From contig JAPZUC010000003.1 in NCBI GenBank assembly GCA_027533455.1, positions 103,208 to 167,207 on the forward strand: a stretch of DNA of 64,000 nucleotides. Reading direction: 5' to 3'. A model generated the notes under the pieces. The model ran no database searches. It saw nothing but the letters and a program-made list of their open reading frames with translations, and had not been told where the DNA came from. The stretch comes from Porphyrobacter sp. (GTDB lineage: Bacteria; Pseudomonadota; Alphaproteobacteria; Sphingomonadales; Sphingomonadaceae). Both the position numbers and the translations under genes were made by a program. Shown piece by piece: positions 1 through 8,692 of this stretch (within the stretch, counting starts at the first letter, position 1; each line of letters opens with the position of its first letter).

Positions 1-312
1 GTTTGTCGCCACTCGCTGAAGCCAGCCGCCGAGCCGCAAGCGGGCCGCCGCCTGGCTACCGACCGGATGCCTCGCGGCAATGGTCGGAGCGTGATCCCAC
101 AGGCGCAGCAGCGCCTCCTGCACGATATCCTCGGCCTCGTGCGCGTCGCCCATCATGCGATATGCAAGCCGGTGGAGAGCGCGCCCGTGCAGCGCAACCA
201 TGTCGCGCAAAGCCGCCGGATCGCGCTGTGCCAGCCGCGCCGCCCACACCGCCTCATCCCCCGCAGGAGCGAGAGGCGGCGCTACCGGCATTGGATCACT
301 GCTGACGTTCAT
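1..312 (-). CDS. ECF-type RNA polymerase sigma factor, N-terminal part (runs off the window)
   Basis: The reading frame starts at ATG 312 and stays open to base 1, giving 104 codons; the C-terminus is outside the window. The visible protein has the sigma region 2 pattern of ECF factors: a helix around 'LHRLAYRMMGDAHEAEDIVQ' (DAEDxxQ-type core-binding motif) followed by 'LLRLWDHAP'. It would direct core RNA polymerase to a small regulon. It lies 84 bp downstream of a histidine kinase gene on the same strand, so it is probably the third gene of that two-component operon. No anti-sigma factor is seen between them. Region 4 is not visible, so subfamily cannot be assigned. Confidence 0.8.
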   Translation of the reverse strand, partial: MNVSSDPMPVAPPLAPAGDEAVWAARLAQRDPAALRDMVALHGRALHRLAYRMMGDAHEAEDIVQEALLRLWDHAPTIAARHPVGSQAAARLRLGGWLQRVATN

Positions 313-396
313 GGCGTATCGCAAAAGGGCCCGTTGGCGTGTGCGTCTTCAGCCATACAACGGCGACCTTGCAAAAACCCTTCGCGGGGCGCGCTA

Positions 397-1908
397 TCAG
401 TCCGCGCGCGGCAGGCGCAGCGCCACCAGCAGCCCGCCCAGATCCTCGCTTGTGCCCAGTTCGACGCTGCCGCCATAGATTTCCGCCACATCGCGAACGA
501 TCGCAAGGCCGAGGCCGGTGCCAGGCTTTCCGGTGTCGAGTCTGACGCCGCGATCGAATATCCGGATCCGCTCGGCCTCGGGGATGCCTGCGCCGTCATC
601 CTCGACCCAGATCAGGCACATCTTCGGATCGCGCGGTACATCGCTCTCATCGGGATCGATAGTGACGAAGACCGAGCCTCCGCCGTACTTCGCCGCGTTC
701 TCGATGAGGTTGCCGAGCAGTTCGTCGAGGTCCTGCCGCTCCAGAGATACCAGGGCGTTCTTGTCGCCAGCAATGTCCAGCCGACCTTCGGGGTAGAGCC
801 GCTCGACCGCGCGGCGTACAGCTTCGGCGCTCGCCATCACATTGGTGCGGGCATGGCCGACAGCGCGCCGGCCCACGGCGCGGGCGCGGGCTAGATGGTG
901 GTCAACATGGCGCTGCATCGTGCGTGTCTCGCGCATTACCGCCTCGCCCAGATCGGGCGCCCGAGCGGTGGCAGCGTTGGTCAGCACGGTGAGCGGCGTC
1001 TTGAGCGCGTGAGCGAGATTGCCCGCGTGGCGCCGTGCTTCCTCGGCCTGCCTTTCGGAATGTTCGAGCAGCGCGTTCAGCTCCTCGACCAGCGGCTGCA
1101 CTTCCAGCGGCAGCGGATCGGTGATGCGGTTCGCGCCAGTGGTGCGCAGGTTCTGGATCGCCGCGCGCACCCTCCGCAAGGGCGAGAGGCCATAGCGCAC
1201 TTGCATCAGTGCCATCAGCAGCAAGCCTAGGCCGAGCACGGCAAAGCTCCAGATCAGGATCAGGCGTACCCGCCCGACCTGCGCGTCCATCTGCTCGGTC
1301 GCGCTCGCTACGGCAAAGGTCCAGCGGGTCTCGCTGCCCGGCAGGATTACGGTGCGTTCCGCAATTCGCAGCGGCTCGCCCGCGAACTGGTCGGAATTGT
1401 AGACATGGACATCGCTGTCAAAGTGCCCGGCCTTGGCCTGCGCGCCTTGCAGCTTTAGCGTGCGGTCCCACAGGCTGCGCGAGGGCCACGGCTCGTAATT
1501 GCCGCCGGAAATCTGCCAATAAAGCCCGCTGCCCGGCTCAAGGAAGCGCTGGTCGCCCAAAGTGCGATAAAACCACACCTCACCGCTCGCATCGATCTCG
1601 GCCGAAGCGATCATCGCGGTCAGCTGGTAATCAAGCTGTTCGTCGAAATTGGCTTCGACCTGACTGGTGAGCGTACGTTCAAGCGCGATGCCACCACCCA
1701 GCAAAAGCACCGAAATCCATCCCGCCGCGATCAGCCCCATGCGCCGCGCGAGGCTGGCGCGGGGACCAGCACCGGCTGAGGGATCGGCTACGTCGCGCAC
1801 AACCTCGGCCTCACCCCCTGGCGAGACGGCAGTAACATCGCCGACTGACGCAGACGCCTCAGGCGCGGGGCGCGTCGGCGGGGTCGTCGAGGCTGTAACC
1901 GAGGCCAC
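397..1908 (-). CDS. PhoQ-like sensor histidine kinase
   Basis: A 503-residue membrane sensor kinase. A signal-anchor helix lies at about residues 57-75, a periplasmic sensor region at about 76-213, and a second membrane helix at about 216-237. A HAMP-like linker follows, then the HisKA box with His300 in 'HALKTPLTVL'. The ATPase has an N box 'LLGNLIENAAKYG', a G1 box 'VEDDGAGIP' and a G2 box 'GTGLGLAIV'. It should autophosphorylate and pass phosphate to the response regulator encoded just upstream. The first ATG lies 50 bp inside that regulator gene, so the Pro/Ala-rich first ~50 residues may not be translated; a later start is possible. The stimulus is unknown. Confidence 0.93.
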   Translation of the reverse strand: MASVTASTTPPTRPAPEASASVGDVTAVSPGGEAEVVRDVADPSAGAGPRASLARRMGLIAAGWISVLLLGGGIALERTLTSQVEANFDEQLDYQLTAMIASAEIDASGEVWFYRTLGDQRFLEPGSGLYWQISGGNYEPWPSRSLWDRTLKLQGAQAKAGHFDSDVHVYNSDQFAGEPLRIAERTVILPGSETRWTFAVASATEQMDAQVGRVRLILIWSFAVLGLGLLLMALMQVRYGLSPLRRVRAAIQNLRTTGANRITDPLPLEVQPLVEELNALLEHSERQAEEARRHAGNLAHALKTPLTVLTNAATARAPDLGEAVMRETRTMQRHVDHHLARARAVGRRAVGHARTNVMASAEAVRRAVERLYPEGRLDIAGDKNALVSLERQDLDELLGNLIENAAKYGGGSVFVTIDPDESDVPRDPKMCLIWVEDDGAGIPEAERIRIFDRGVRLDTGKPGTGLGLAIVRDVAEIYGGSVELGTSEDLGGLLVALRLPRAD

Positions 1909-2536
1909 GGATGGTTGTAATCACGTCTGCGCCAAGCTTCTTGCGGATGCGGGTGACGAAAACTTCGATGGTGTTCGAATCCCGGTCGAAATCCTGATCA
2001 TAGATGTGCTCGATCAGTTCGGTGCGGCTCACCACCTTGCCCTTGTGATGCATGAGATAGCTGAGCAGCTTGTATTCCTGCGCGGTCAGCTTGACCGGTT
2101 CGCCCGCCAGCGTGACGCGGCCCGAGCGGGTATCCAGCCGCACATCGCCCGCGGTGAGTTCCGATGACGTATTGCCCGAGGCACGGCGGATCAGCGCGCG
2201 CAGACGGGCGATGAGCTCTTCCGTCTGGAACGGCTTGGCGAGGTAATCATCGGCGCCGGCATCAAGCCCGGCAACCTTGTCGCTCCAGCTGTCGCGCGCG
2301 GTCAGCACCAGCACCGGGAAGGTGCGCCCTTCGCGCCGCCACATGCCCAGCACGGTCAGCCCGTCGATCTCGGGCAGGCCGAGGTCGAGCACAACCGCGT
2401 CGTAATCCTCGGTCGAGCCCATGAAGTGCCCGTCCTCGCCATCGGTCGACAGGTCTACGGCATAGCCCTGGGCTTCGAGCGTGGACTTGAGCTGTGCGCC
2501 AAGGTTAGGTTCGTCTTCGACGATCAGAATGCGCAT
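1859..2536 (-). CDS. OmpR/PhoB-family response regulator
   Basis: A 225-residue two-domain regulator. The receiver domain (about 1-115) has the acidic pair at E7-D8, the phospho-acceptor Asp51 in 'VVLDLGLPEIDG', the conserved Thr in 'VLTARD' and Lys in 'AKPF'. The C-terminal winged helix (about 128-220) ends with 'TTIRGLGYSL', the usual OmpR-type wing. It is co-transcribed with the kinase that overlaps its 3' end and probably with the ECF sigma gene further down. Phosphorylation would promote dimerisation and DNA binding. PhoP/QseB-like is the nearest description; the target regulon cannot be read from the sequence. Confidence 0.95.
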   Translation of the reverse strand: MRILIVEDEPNLGAQLKSTLEAQGYAVDLSTDGEDGHFMGSTEDYDAVVLDLGLPEIDGLTVLGMWRREGRTFPVLVLTARDSWSDKVAGLDAGADDYLAKPFQTEELIARLRALIRRASGNTSSELTAGDVRLDTRSGRVTLAGEPVKLTAQEYKLLSYLMHHKGKVVSRTELIEHIYDQDFDRDSNTIEVFVTRIRKKLGADVITTIRGLGYSLDDPADAPRA

Positions 2537-2659
2537 GGGTAACCGGTTTCCTGATTAGCGATGAGCGGGTTGGTGCGCTTTTGGTTTGCGAGCGTCAAGC
2601 AAGCGCTGCGTGCCCAAGACTGCAATGTCCCCCGCTGAAATGGCATGATTGCCTGTCTG

Positions 2660-2977
2660 TCAGCGCGAACGGCCGATAATCCGGCCGGTGCGCGCATCGA
2701 CATCGATGTAGGTCACGCGGCCATCCTTGATGAACTTCAGACGATAGGCCCTTGCGGTCGAATCATAGGCAAAGCCGAGATACTCGGCATCGCGCATCGC
2801 GGGCAGGATGCGCGCCTCGATCTCGCTGGAACGCATGATGTTGCCGGCCTGCGCCTCGCGCCGCGCCTCGCCCTGATCACCGCGCGGCTGATCCTGCGCG
2901 GACGCAGGGGCGCCGACCAGCACCAGCGCTGCCAGTGGAGCAAACAGGAAGGCGAGCGAGGTTTTCATCACAGTCAA
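2660..2977 (-). CDS. small periplasmic PepSY-like protein
   Basis: A 105-residue exported protein with an N-terminal signal peptide (hydrophobic run, then 'APASAQ' as likely cleavage site). The C-terminal half has the PepSY-type pattern 'YRLKFIKDGRVTYIDVDA' followed by 'RTGRII', the signature of small PepSY proteins often found beside PhoP/PhoQ-type systems. It lies 123 bp upstream of the response regulator on the same strand, suggesting it is a co-regulated target or accessory sensor. Two in-frame ATGs are possible, 2977 and 2968; the second gives the more typical signal peptide. Ligand and partner are not known. Confidence 0.75.
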   Translation of the reverse strand: MTVMKTSLAFLFAPLAALVLVGAPASAQDQPRGDQGEARREAQAGNIMRSSEIEARILPAMRDAEYLGFAYDSTARAYRLKFIKDGRVTYIDVDARTGRIIGRSR

Positions 2978-3015
2978 TCGATTAGCAGTTGCCTATTGAA
3001 CAAGCGGTGAATGGC

Positions 3016-3750
3016 TTACTTGGTTCCGGCCGGTGCCTTGCCGACGAGTTCATAGGTGATGTTCACGCTCACCCCTGTCGAAACCGTGCCGGGCTGCACC
3101 GGGGTCGATGTTGCGGCTACCTCAGCCACTATCTTGGCGGCATCGAACATCGGGAAGCTGCCCTCGATGCCCTCGGACACTGCCAGCACTTTCACCCCTT
3201 CATATCCGAGCATCTTCGCATAAGCCCGGGCCTGCGCCTCGCCGCGGGCAACGGCGCGGGTGCGCGCCTCATCCTTGGCCGGCGACGGGTTCGCAATGTC
3301 GAATTCGGGGCCGGATAGGTCGGTCGCACCAGCCTCGACCAGCGCATCGAGAACACGGCCGGTATCTTCGACCTTGCGCAGGGTCACGCTGACGCGGTTG
3401 GCGGCCTGATAGCCGCGGAACTTGGCGCCGCTGTCCAGATAGTCATACTGCGCAGAAAGACCGATGCCGCTCGTCTGGATGTCTTTTTCGGCGATCCCGA
3501 GCGCTTTGATCTGCCCGATCACCTTGGTCATCGCCGCCGCATTCTTGCGCATCGCCTCGGTCGCGGTCGGCGCTTCGACGACAACGCCCGCACTGATCCT
3601 CACAATGTCCGGCGCGGTGTCGACGGTCTCGTACACGCTCAACTCGACCACCGGGCCGCTCGGGGCAAGGTTGACCTGCGGCGCGGCAAAGGCGGCTGCA
3701 GGAAAAATCAGAGCCGAGGCGGCAGTCAGGGCAAAAGCGGATTTCATCAT
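3016..3750 (-). CDS. SIMPL-domain (DUF541) periplasmic protein
   Basis: A 244-residue protein with a signal peptide ending near 'AAAFAAPQ', followed by one SIMPL/DUF541 domain. Typical features are 'DIVRISAGVVVEA' in the first strand, 'KALGIAEKDIQTSGIGL', and the 'YQAANRVSVTLR' core strand. Family members (YggE/BP26-like) are periplasmic or outer-membrane-associated and are linked to oxidative stress in other bacteria; the molecular activity is unsettled. The start at 3750 is preferred because an AAGGAAAAG ribosome site lies just upstream of the tandem ATGs (3750, 3747); a longer frame to 3777 lacks this. It may share transcription with the PepSY gene 38 bp downstream. Confidence 0.87.
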   Translation of the reverse strand: MMKSAFALTAASALIFPAAAFAAPQVNLAPSGPVVELSVYETVDTAPDIVRISAGVVVEAPTATEAMRKNAAAMTKVIGQIKALGIAEKDIQTSGIGLSAQYDYLDSGAKFRGYQAANRVSVTLRKVEDTGRVLDALVEAGATDLSGPEFDIANPSPAKDEARTRAVARGEAQARAYAKMLGYEGVKVLAVSEGIEGSFPMFDAAKIVAEVAATSTPVQPGTVSTGVSVNITYELVGKAPAGTK

Positions 3751-3879
3751 GAGTTCTTTTCCTTGGTTTGGCCGCACCCCTGCAACGCCTTGCCTTTCGC
3801 GTGACTGAACCGCTGCGCCGACGCGGGGTTGCTGGGGCCCACTTGCCCCTTGGCTGCCCAGCCCCTAGGTGCGCGGACG

Positions 3880-5724
3880 ATGGCGCAACCACCGATTTTC
3901 TCCTTCGAGGGCCTCGCCCTGCAGCAGGGCGGCCGCTGGCTGTTCGGCGGCCCGACCCCCACGAGCGGTGCCGCGCCGATCGACCTCCACGTGCTGCCCG
4001 GTGACAGGCTGGCGCTGATCGGCCGCAACGGTGCAGGCAAGACGACGCTGCTCCGCCTGATCACCGGCAAGATCGAGGCCGACCGCGGACAGCGCCGGAT
4101 CAAGCCGGGGACGAATATCGTCTTTCTTGAACAAGACCCGGATTTCTCCAGCGCGGTGACGCTGATGGATTGGGCGCTGGGCGGCCCGGATGCACCCGAG
4201 GCGCACGAGGTTGAGGCGATCGCCGGCCAGCTCGGCATCGACATGAGCCGCGAGGCAGTTACGGCCAGTGGGGGTGAGCGGCGCCGGGCTGCGATCGCGC
4301 GTGCTTTGGCGCAGGACCCCGATCTCATTCTGCTGGACGAACCGACTAACCACCTCGATCTCGCTGCGATCGACTGGCTGGAGGATTGGCTCTCGCGCTA
4401 CCGCGGGGCGTTCATCACGATTTCCCACGACCGTACCTTCCTCACCCGCCTGACCCGCGCGACCCTGTGGCTCGACCGCGGCACAATACGGCGCAAGGAG
4501 ATCGGCTTTGGCGGCTACGAGGCGTGGGAGGAACAGGTCTATGCCGAGGAGGCCCGCAATGCGGATCGCCTTGATGCCAAACTGAAAATCGAGGCCCACT
4601 GGCTCGAACGCGGGGTCACCGCGCGGCGCAAGCGCAACCAGGGCCGGCTGGAAAAGCTCCACCAGATGCGCGCTGTCCGGGCAGCGATGATTTCGGGCGC
4701 AGGGACGGCCAAGTTGAAGCTGGCCTCTGACGACGACTTCAAGTCGAAATCCGTCATCGTTGCCGACAATATTTCAAAGACTTATGGTGAACGCGCCATC
4801 ATCAAGCCCTTCTCCCTGCGGATCCAGAACGGCGATCGCATCGGGATCGTCGGTTCCAACGGCGCTGGCAAGACCACCCTGCTGAAATTGCTCACCAAAG
4901 AGCTCGAACCCGACACCGGCTCCGTCACCCATGCCCGCACCTTGACCGGGGTAATGATCGACCAGCAGCGCAAGCTGCTCGAACCGGGTGCGACTGTCCG
5001 CCAGATCCTGGCCGAGGGGGGCGACTGGATCGACGTGCGGGGCGTGCGCAAACATGTGCAGGCCTACCTCAAGGATTTCCTATTCGACCCCGGCCTGGTC
5101 GACACCAAAATTGGCATCCTGTCGGGCGGGGAACGCTCCCGCCTGCTGCTCGCCCGCGAGTTTGCGCGTACCGCCAATCTCCTCGTTCTGGACGAGCCGA
5201 CAAATGATCTTGATCTCGAAACCCTTGATCTTCTTCAGGAAGTGATCGCCGATTTCGATGGCACCGTGCTGATCGTCAGCCACGACCGCGACTTCCTCGA
5301 CCGCACTGTCACCATCACTCTGGGCCTCGACGGGTCGGGCAAGGTGGATATTGTCGCGGGCGGCTATGCCGATTGGGAAGCCCGCCGCAAAGCCCCCCCA
5401 ACAGGAGGCAAGACAGGGTCAAGCGGGGGTCAAAGCCGGGCTGGAGGGGCATCTGAGGGGGGGCAAAAGAATGTTCCTACAAAGCCCGCCCAATCGGCCA
5501 GATTGTCCTACAAGGACCAGCGTGATTACGAGATCCTCCCAGCCCGGATCGAGGAACTCGAAGCCGCCATCGCCAAGGGCGAAGCGCTGCTGAACGATCC
5601 CGAACTCTACGCGAAGGACCCTCAAAGGTTCGCGGCGATATCGCAAGGCATAGCCAATGCCCGGGCGGAAAAGGACGCGGCGGAGGAACGCTGGCTGATG
5701 CTTGCGGAAATGGTCGAGGGGTGA
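3880..5724 (+). CDS. uup: ABC-F family ATPase Uup
   Basis: A soluble 614-residue tandem ATPase of the ABC-F group, with no membrane segments. The first nucleotide domain has Walker A 'GRNGAGKTTL', signature 'SGGERRRAAIARAL' and Walker B 'LILLDEPTNHLDL'. The second has 'GSNGAGKTTL', 'SGGERSRLLLAREF' and 'LLVLDEPTNDLDL'. A C-terminal segment rich in Glu/Lys (about 540-614) matches the Uup-type coiled coil. Uup acts on ribosomes and/or branched DNA intermediates. A Gly/Ser-rich linker before the coiled coil is encoded by a G-rich repeat resembling intergenic DNA elsewhere in the window. The chosen ATG matches the family N-terminus. The stop overlaps the next gene by four bases. Confidence 0.93.
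   Translation: MAQPPIFSFEGLALQQGGRWLFGGPTPTSGAAPIDLHVLPGDRLALIGRNGAGKTTLLRLITGKIEADRGQRRIKPGTNIVFLEQDPDFSSAVTLMDWALGGPDAPEAHEVEAIAGQLGIDMSREAVTASGGERRRAAIARALAQDPDLILLDEPTNHLDLAAIDWLEDWLSRYRGAFITISHDRTFLTRLTRATLWLDRGTIRRKEIGFGGYEAWEEQVYAEEARNADRLDAKLKIEAHWLERGVTARRKRNQGRLEKLHQMRAVRAAMISGAGTAKLKLASDDDFKSKSVIVADNISKTYGERAIIKPFSLRIQNGDRIGIVGSNGAGKTTLLKLLTKELEPDTGSVTHARTLTGVMIDQQRKLLEPGATVRQILAEGGDWIDVRGVRKHVQAYLKDFLFDPGLVDTKIGILSGGERSRLLLAREFARTANLLVLDEPTNDLDLETLDLLQEVIADFDGTVLIVSHDRDFLDRTVTITLGLDGSGKVDIVAGGYADWEARRKAPPTGGKTGSSGGQSRAGGASEGGQKNVPTKPAQSARLSYKDQRDYEILPARIEELEAAIAKGEALLNDPELYAKDPQRFAAISQGIANARAEKDAAEERWLMLAEMVEG
5416..5435 (+). repeat. G-rich GGGGTCAA-type repeat inside uup
   Basis: Two close units, GGGTCAAG and GGGGGTCAAAG, followed by more G-runs up to 5463. 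They encode a Gly/Ser-rich linker of Uup. Very similar units occur between genes at 52622-52671, with related GGGGGTCT units at 37217-37257. Confidence 0.5.
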
Positions 5725-6329
5725 TCGCCCCCGCGCCGGGGGACCCTGTGGGCGAACTTCGCGCAAGGATCGCCGCCTGCACGCTGTGCGCCGCGCACCT
5801 GCCGCTCGGCCCGCGCCCGATCGCACGCTTTTCCGCCACCGCCCGCATCCTGATCATCGGTCAGGCACCCGGAACCAAAGTACATAACAGCGGCGTGCCG
5901 TGGGACGATGACAGCGGCGACCGGCTGCGCGACTGGCTCGGGATCGACAAGGCCACCTTCTATGACGAGGAAAAGGTCGCGCAAATGCCGATGGGCTTCT
6001 GCTATCCCGGCCGCGCTGCCGGCGGCGACGCGCCCCCGCGCCAGGAGTGCGCGCCGCAATGGCATGATGCGGTGCTGCGCCTGCTCCCCGCCGAACGTCT
6101 GACGCTGCTCGTCGGTGTCCACGCGCAGGCGCGTTACTTGCCGCACCTCAAGCGCCTCGGCCTCACCGAGCGGGTCAGCCGCTTCGGCGAGGACTTGCCC
6201 TTTATCGCCCTGCCCCACCCAGCATGGCGATCGCGGATGTGGATGGCGAAACATCCTTGGTTCGAGGCAGACATCCTGCCATCCTTGCGCGACCGGGTCC
6301 ACGACGCGCTGGCTCAGGTGATCCTGTAA
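5721..6329 (+). CDS. uracil-DNA glycosylase family protein (4Fe-4S type)
   Basis: A 202-residue protein of the uracil-DNA glycosylase superfamily, expected to remove uracil or related damaged bases from DNA. The motif 'GQAPG' followed by 'SGVPWDDDSGDRLRDWLG' matches motif 1 of the family-4/5-like enzymes. Four cysteines, C20-x2-C23 and C94-x15-C110, fit the 4Fe-4S cluster spacing of family 4. The C-terminal motif is 'LPHPAWR' in place of the common HPS. The GTG start overlaps the uup stop (GTGA), so the two are translationally coupled. The exact UDG subfamily is uncertain. Confidence 0.85.
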   Translation: MIAPAPGDPVGELRARIAACTLCAAHLPLGPRPIARFSATARILIIGQAPGTKVHNSGVPWDDDSGDRLRDWLGIDKATFYDEEKVAQMPMGFCYPGRAAGGDAPPRQECAPQWHDAVLRLLPAERLTLLVGVHAQARYLPHLKRLGLTERVSRFGEDLPFIALPHPAWRSRMWMAKHPWFEADILPSLRDRVHDALAQVIL

Positions 6330-6796
6330 AACTCCGCCACCCGTTCGAGTGCGATTTTCAGCACCAGCTTGCCGCTCCGCGAAGGCCAGCCAAGGCGCTT
6401 TTCGGCTTAGGGCAGCGGCTCGCCCGCGCAGACTACGCGCCACAGAATATCCTCCAACCCGCGCCCCGCGAGCCTGATCGCCCCGTCGAAGCGCTGGCGG
6501 GCAGCGGCCTGCTTCTCGCTCGGATCGAGCCCGCCCGGCGCGGTCGAACGCGCGCGCACCGGATCCCAGCGCATCGTGATGCTCGCGGGCAGCTGTGCAC
6601 GTTCGTAATCGGCCCGCAGCGCCTCGCCCGCATCGAACAGACGCTGCGACAGGTGCCCGCGCGCATGGAGCCATGCCAGCGGGCTTTCAGCGAGGTTCAC
6701 CGTTACGGAGCGCGTACTGCGCAAGCCGCCGGGCGCCGCCGGACTGCGGCGCGGGCCCTCGGAGGTAAGTTCGCGTTCGACGAGATGGCGCTTCAT
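6314..6796 (-). pseudogene. DUF6456 protein gene interrupted by an in-frame TAA
   Basis: The gene starts at ATG 6796 behind a strong GGAGGA ribosome site. The first 129 codons read through 'SPLAWLHARGHLSQRLFDAG', a GLDPSE motif and 'EDILWRVVCAGEPLP', typical of DUF6456 proteins of alphaproteobacteria. A TAA at 6409-6407 then stops translation. In the same frame the conserved C-terminus continues without gap: 'AEKRLGWPSRSGK' and 'LVLKIALERVAEFY', to a TGA at 6314. The family normally continues at this point, so the TAA looks like a single-base nonsense change (perhaps GAA to TAA) or a sequencing error. As it stands, a 129-residue product lacking the C-terminal motif is made. The function of DUF6456 is unknown; members are thought to be DNA-associated regulators. 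Confidence 0.8.
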
Positions 6797-6891
6797 GGTA
6801 GTTCCTCCGCTTGGCTGTGCGAGGGACTTGCCAAGGCGGATTATTTGTAGGAAAGAAAAAACCAATACGGTTAAATCAGGACACCCTCCGA

Positions 6892-7470
6892 ATGAGTAAT
6901 CGCATCCGCGACATCCGCAAGGCCAAAGGGCTGACGCTCGCTGATCTTGCGGCTGCCTGCTCGCCGCCGACCACCGCGCAGACCATCGGGCGGCTGGAGA
7001 CAGGCATGCGCCAGCTTTCGCTCGGCTGGATGAACAAGATCGCCGCGGCCTTGGGCGTCGATCCTGCGAGCCTGATGCGCGCCGAAACCGCCGCGACCGC
7101 GCAGATCGTTGCCGAGCTTGGTGCGGGCGGAGCCGAGGCTCTTGCCGCCCCGCGCGAAGCGCTTGCACCCACTGCGCTGGGTCCGGAAGATGGCCCCGCC
7201 CCGCTGGTGCTCACCGTGACGCAGAGCGTGGGCGAATACCGCCCCGGCGACCTCGTGTGGCTGCGCCAGATCGTCCCCGACGATGCGCAATCGGCCATCA
7301 ACCGCGATTGCCTCGTGCCCCGCCCCGGCGGGCGTTTCGCCTTCGGGCGGCTGATCGACCGGCGCGGCAATCTGGTCGGCCTGCTCCCGCCGGGCGCGGG
7401 ACAGAAGCAGGTGGTGGTCGACAATCCGGCATGGATCGCGGTCGCCTTCATGCTGGTGAGGGCACTGTGA
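6892..7470 (+). CDS. XRE-type helix-turn-helix transcriptional regulator
   Basis: A 192-residue regulator. Residues about 3-60 form an XRE helix-turn-helix ('IRDIRKAKGLTLADLAAACS' followed by 'TIGRLETGMRQLSLGWM'), similar to Cro/C1 repressors. The C-terminal half, after an Ala-rich linker, contains 'RPGDLVWLRQI' and 'LLPPGAGQKQVVVDNPAWIA', reminiscent of the beta-rich C-domain of S24-type repressors, but no Ser-Lys protease pair is evident. The start at ATG 6892 matches the HTH N-terminus. It is divergent from the DUF6456 gene; the 95 bp between them must hold both promoters. The 3' end is 25 bp before a glycosyltransferase gene. Confidence 0.85.
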   Translation: MSNRIRDIRKAKGLTLADLAAACSPPTTAQTIGRLETGMRQLSLGWMNKIAAALGVDPASLMRAETAATAQIVAELGAGGAEALAAPREALAPTALGPEDGPAPLVLTVTQSVGEYRPGDLVWLRQIVPDDAQSAINRDCLVPRPGGRFAFGRLIDRRGNLVGLLPPGAGQKQVVVDNPAWIAVAFMLVRAL

Positions 7471-7495
7471 TCCTCCGCGTGCTAGGGAGCCGGTC

Positions 7496-8680
7496 GTGAA
7501 ACACGTCCTGGCCCTGTCCACGCTCTATCCCAATCCGGTGAACCCGCGGTTCGGCACCTTTGTCGCACGCTCGCTGGAGGCGCTGGCCAAGCGCGGGGAC
7601 TGGCGGGTAACTGTCGTCAATCCCATCGGCCTGCCGCCTCTCGCGCTGGGACGTTACCGGTCGCTTGCCGAACTGCCGCAGGTGAGTGTCGAGGGCGGGA
7701 TCACCGTCCACCGCCCGCGCTTCACACTGATCGCGCGTATCGGCGCGCGCCGCAATGCGGCCGCCATCGCCGCCGCAGTGCTGCCGCTGGCGCGCAGGCT
7801 TCATGCCGAAACGCCGATCGACGTGATCGATGCGCAATTCTTCTTTCCCGACGGGCCGGCTGCGGCGCAGATCGCGGGCGCACTCGGCCTGCCGCTTTCA
7901 ATCAAGGCACGCGGGAGCGACATCACCTTGTGGGGCAAGGAAGGCTTTGCGCGGCGCCAGATGGTCGATGCGGCGCGCGCGGCGAAGGGGCTGCTTGCTG
8001 TCAGCGAGGATCTGGCCGAACAGATGGCCGCGATGGGCATGGAACGCAGCAAGATCACGCTGCATTATACCGGCCTGGATCGTGACCGCTTCCGTCCCTT
8101 TGATCACCCCCAGCTGCGCCGCCAGCTTTCGGGCGAGCTGGGCTTTGCCCTGCCCGTCAATGCGCCGCTGCTCGTCTGTGTCGGCGCGCTGATCGAGCGC
8201 AAGGGGCAGGCCATCGCAATCCGCGCGCTGCGCGAAATTCCGGATGCGCGGCTGGTGCTGATCGGCAAGGGCGAAGACGAGGCCCGCCTGCGCGCTCTGG
8301 TGACAAGCGAAGGTGTTGGGACCCGCGTGTTCTTCGCCGGGTCGATCGACCATGACCTGATGCCGCTGATCCTCTCGGCTGCCGATGTCATGGTGCTGCC
8401 GACCGCGAACGAGGGTCTTGCCAATGCCTGGGTTGAGGCACTCGCCTGCGGGACGCCGGTGGTGACCTGCAACGTGGGCGGCGCGCGCGAACTCATCAAC
8501 AGCGAAACCGCCGGGCGCCTGGTCGCACGCGACCCGCACAGTGTGGCGGCAGGAGTCAACGCGATCCTCTCCAACCCGCCCCCACGTGAGGCGGTGGCAG
8601 CGCTAACCGATAACTTCAGCTGGGACGCCAATGCCGCCGCGCTCGCGGCGCATTATGAAAGGCTGGTCGCAGAGGCCTGA
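7496..8680 (+). CDS. GT4-family glycosyltransferase
   Basis: A 394-residue glycosyltransferase of GT-B fold. The N-terminal domain contains 'STLYPNPVNPRFGTFVARSL', common in GT4 enzymes of exopolysaccharide or teichuronic-type loci, and 'IDVIDAQFFFPDG'. The C-terminal nucleotide-sugar domain has 'VCVGALIERKGQ', the EX7E region 'PTANEGLANAWVEALACG', and 'VTCNVGGARELI'. It probably transfers a hexose from a nucleotide sugar onto a lipid-linked or polysaccharide acceptor at the inner membrane face. The GTG start is preceded by AGGGAG. There are no other polysaccharide genes here, so the acceptor is unknown. Confidence 0.9.
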   Translation: MKHVLALSTLYPNPVNPRFGTFVARSLEALAKRGDWRVTVVNPIGLPPLALGRYRSLAELPQVSVEGGITVHRPRFTLIARIGARRNAAAIAAAVLPLARRLHAETPIDVIDAQFFFPDGPAAAQIAGALGLPLSIKARGSDITLWGKEGFARRQMVDAARAAKGLLAVSEDLAEQMAAMGMERSKITLHYTGLDRDRFRPFDHPQLRRQLSGELGFALPVNAPLLVCVGALIERKGQAIAIRALREIPDARLVLIGKGEDEARLRALVTSEGVGTRVFFAGSIDHDLMPLILSAADVMVLPTANEGLANAWVEALACGTPVVTCNVGGARELINSETAGRLVARDPHSVAAGVNAILSNPPPREAVAALTDNFSWDANAAALAAHYERLVAEA

Positions 8681-8692
8681 GGCCCCCGCCCC

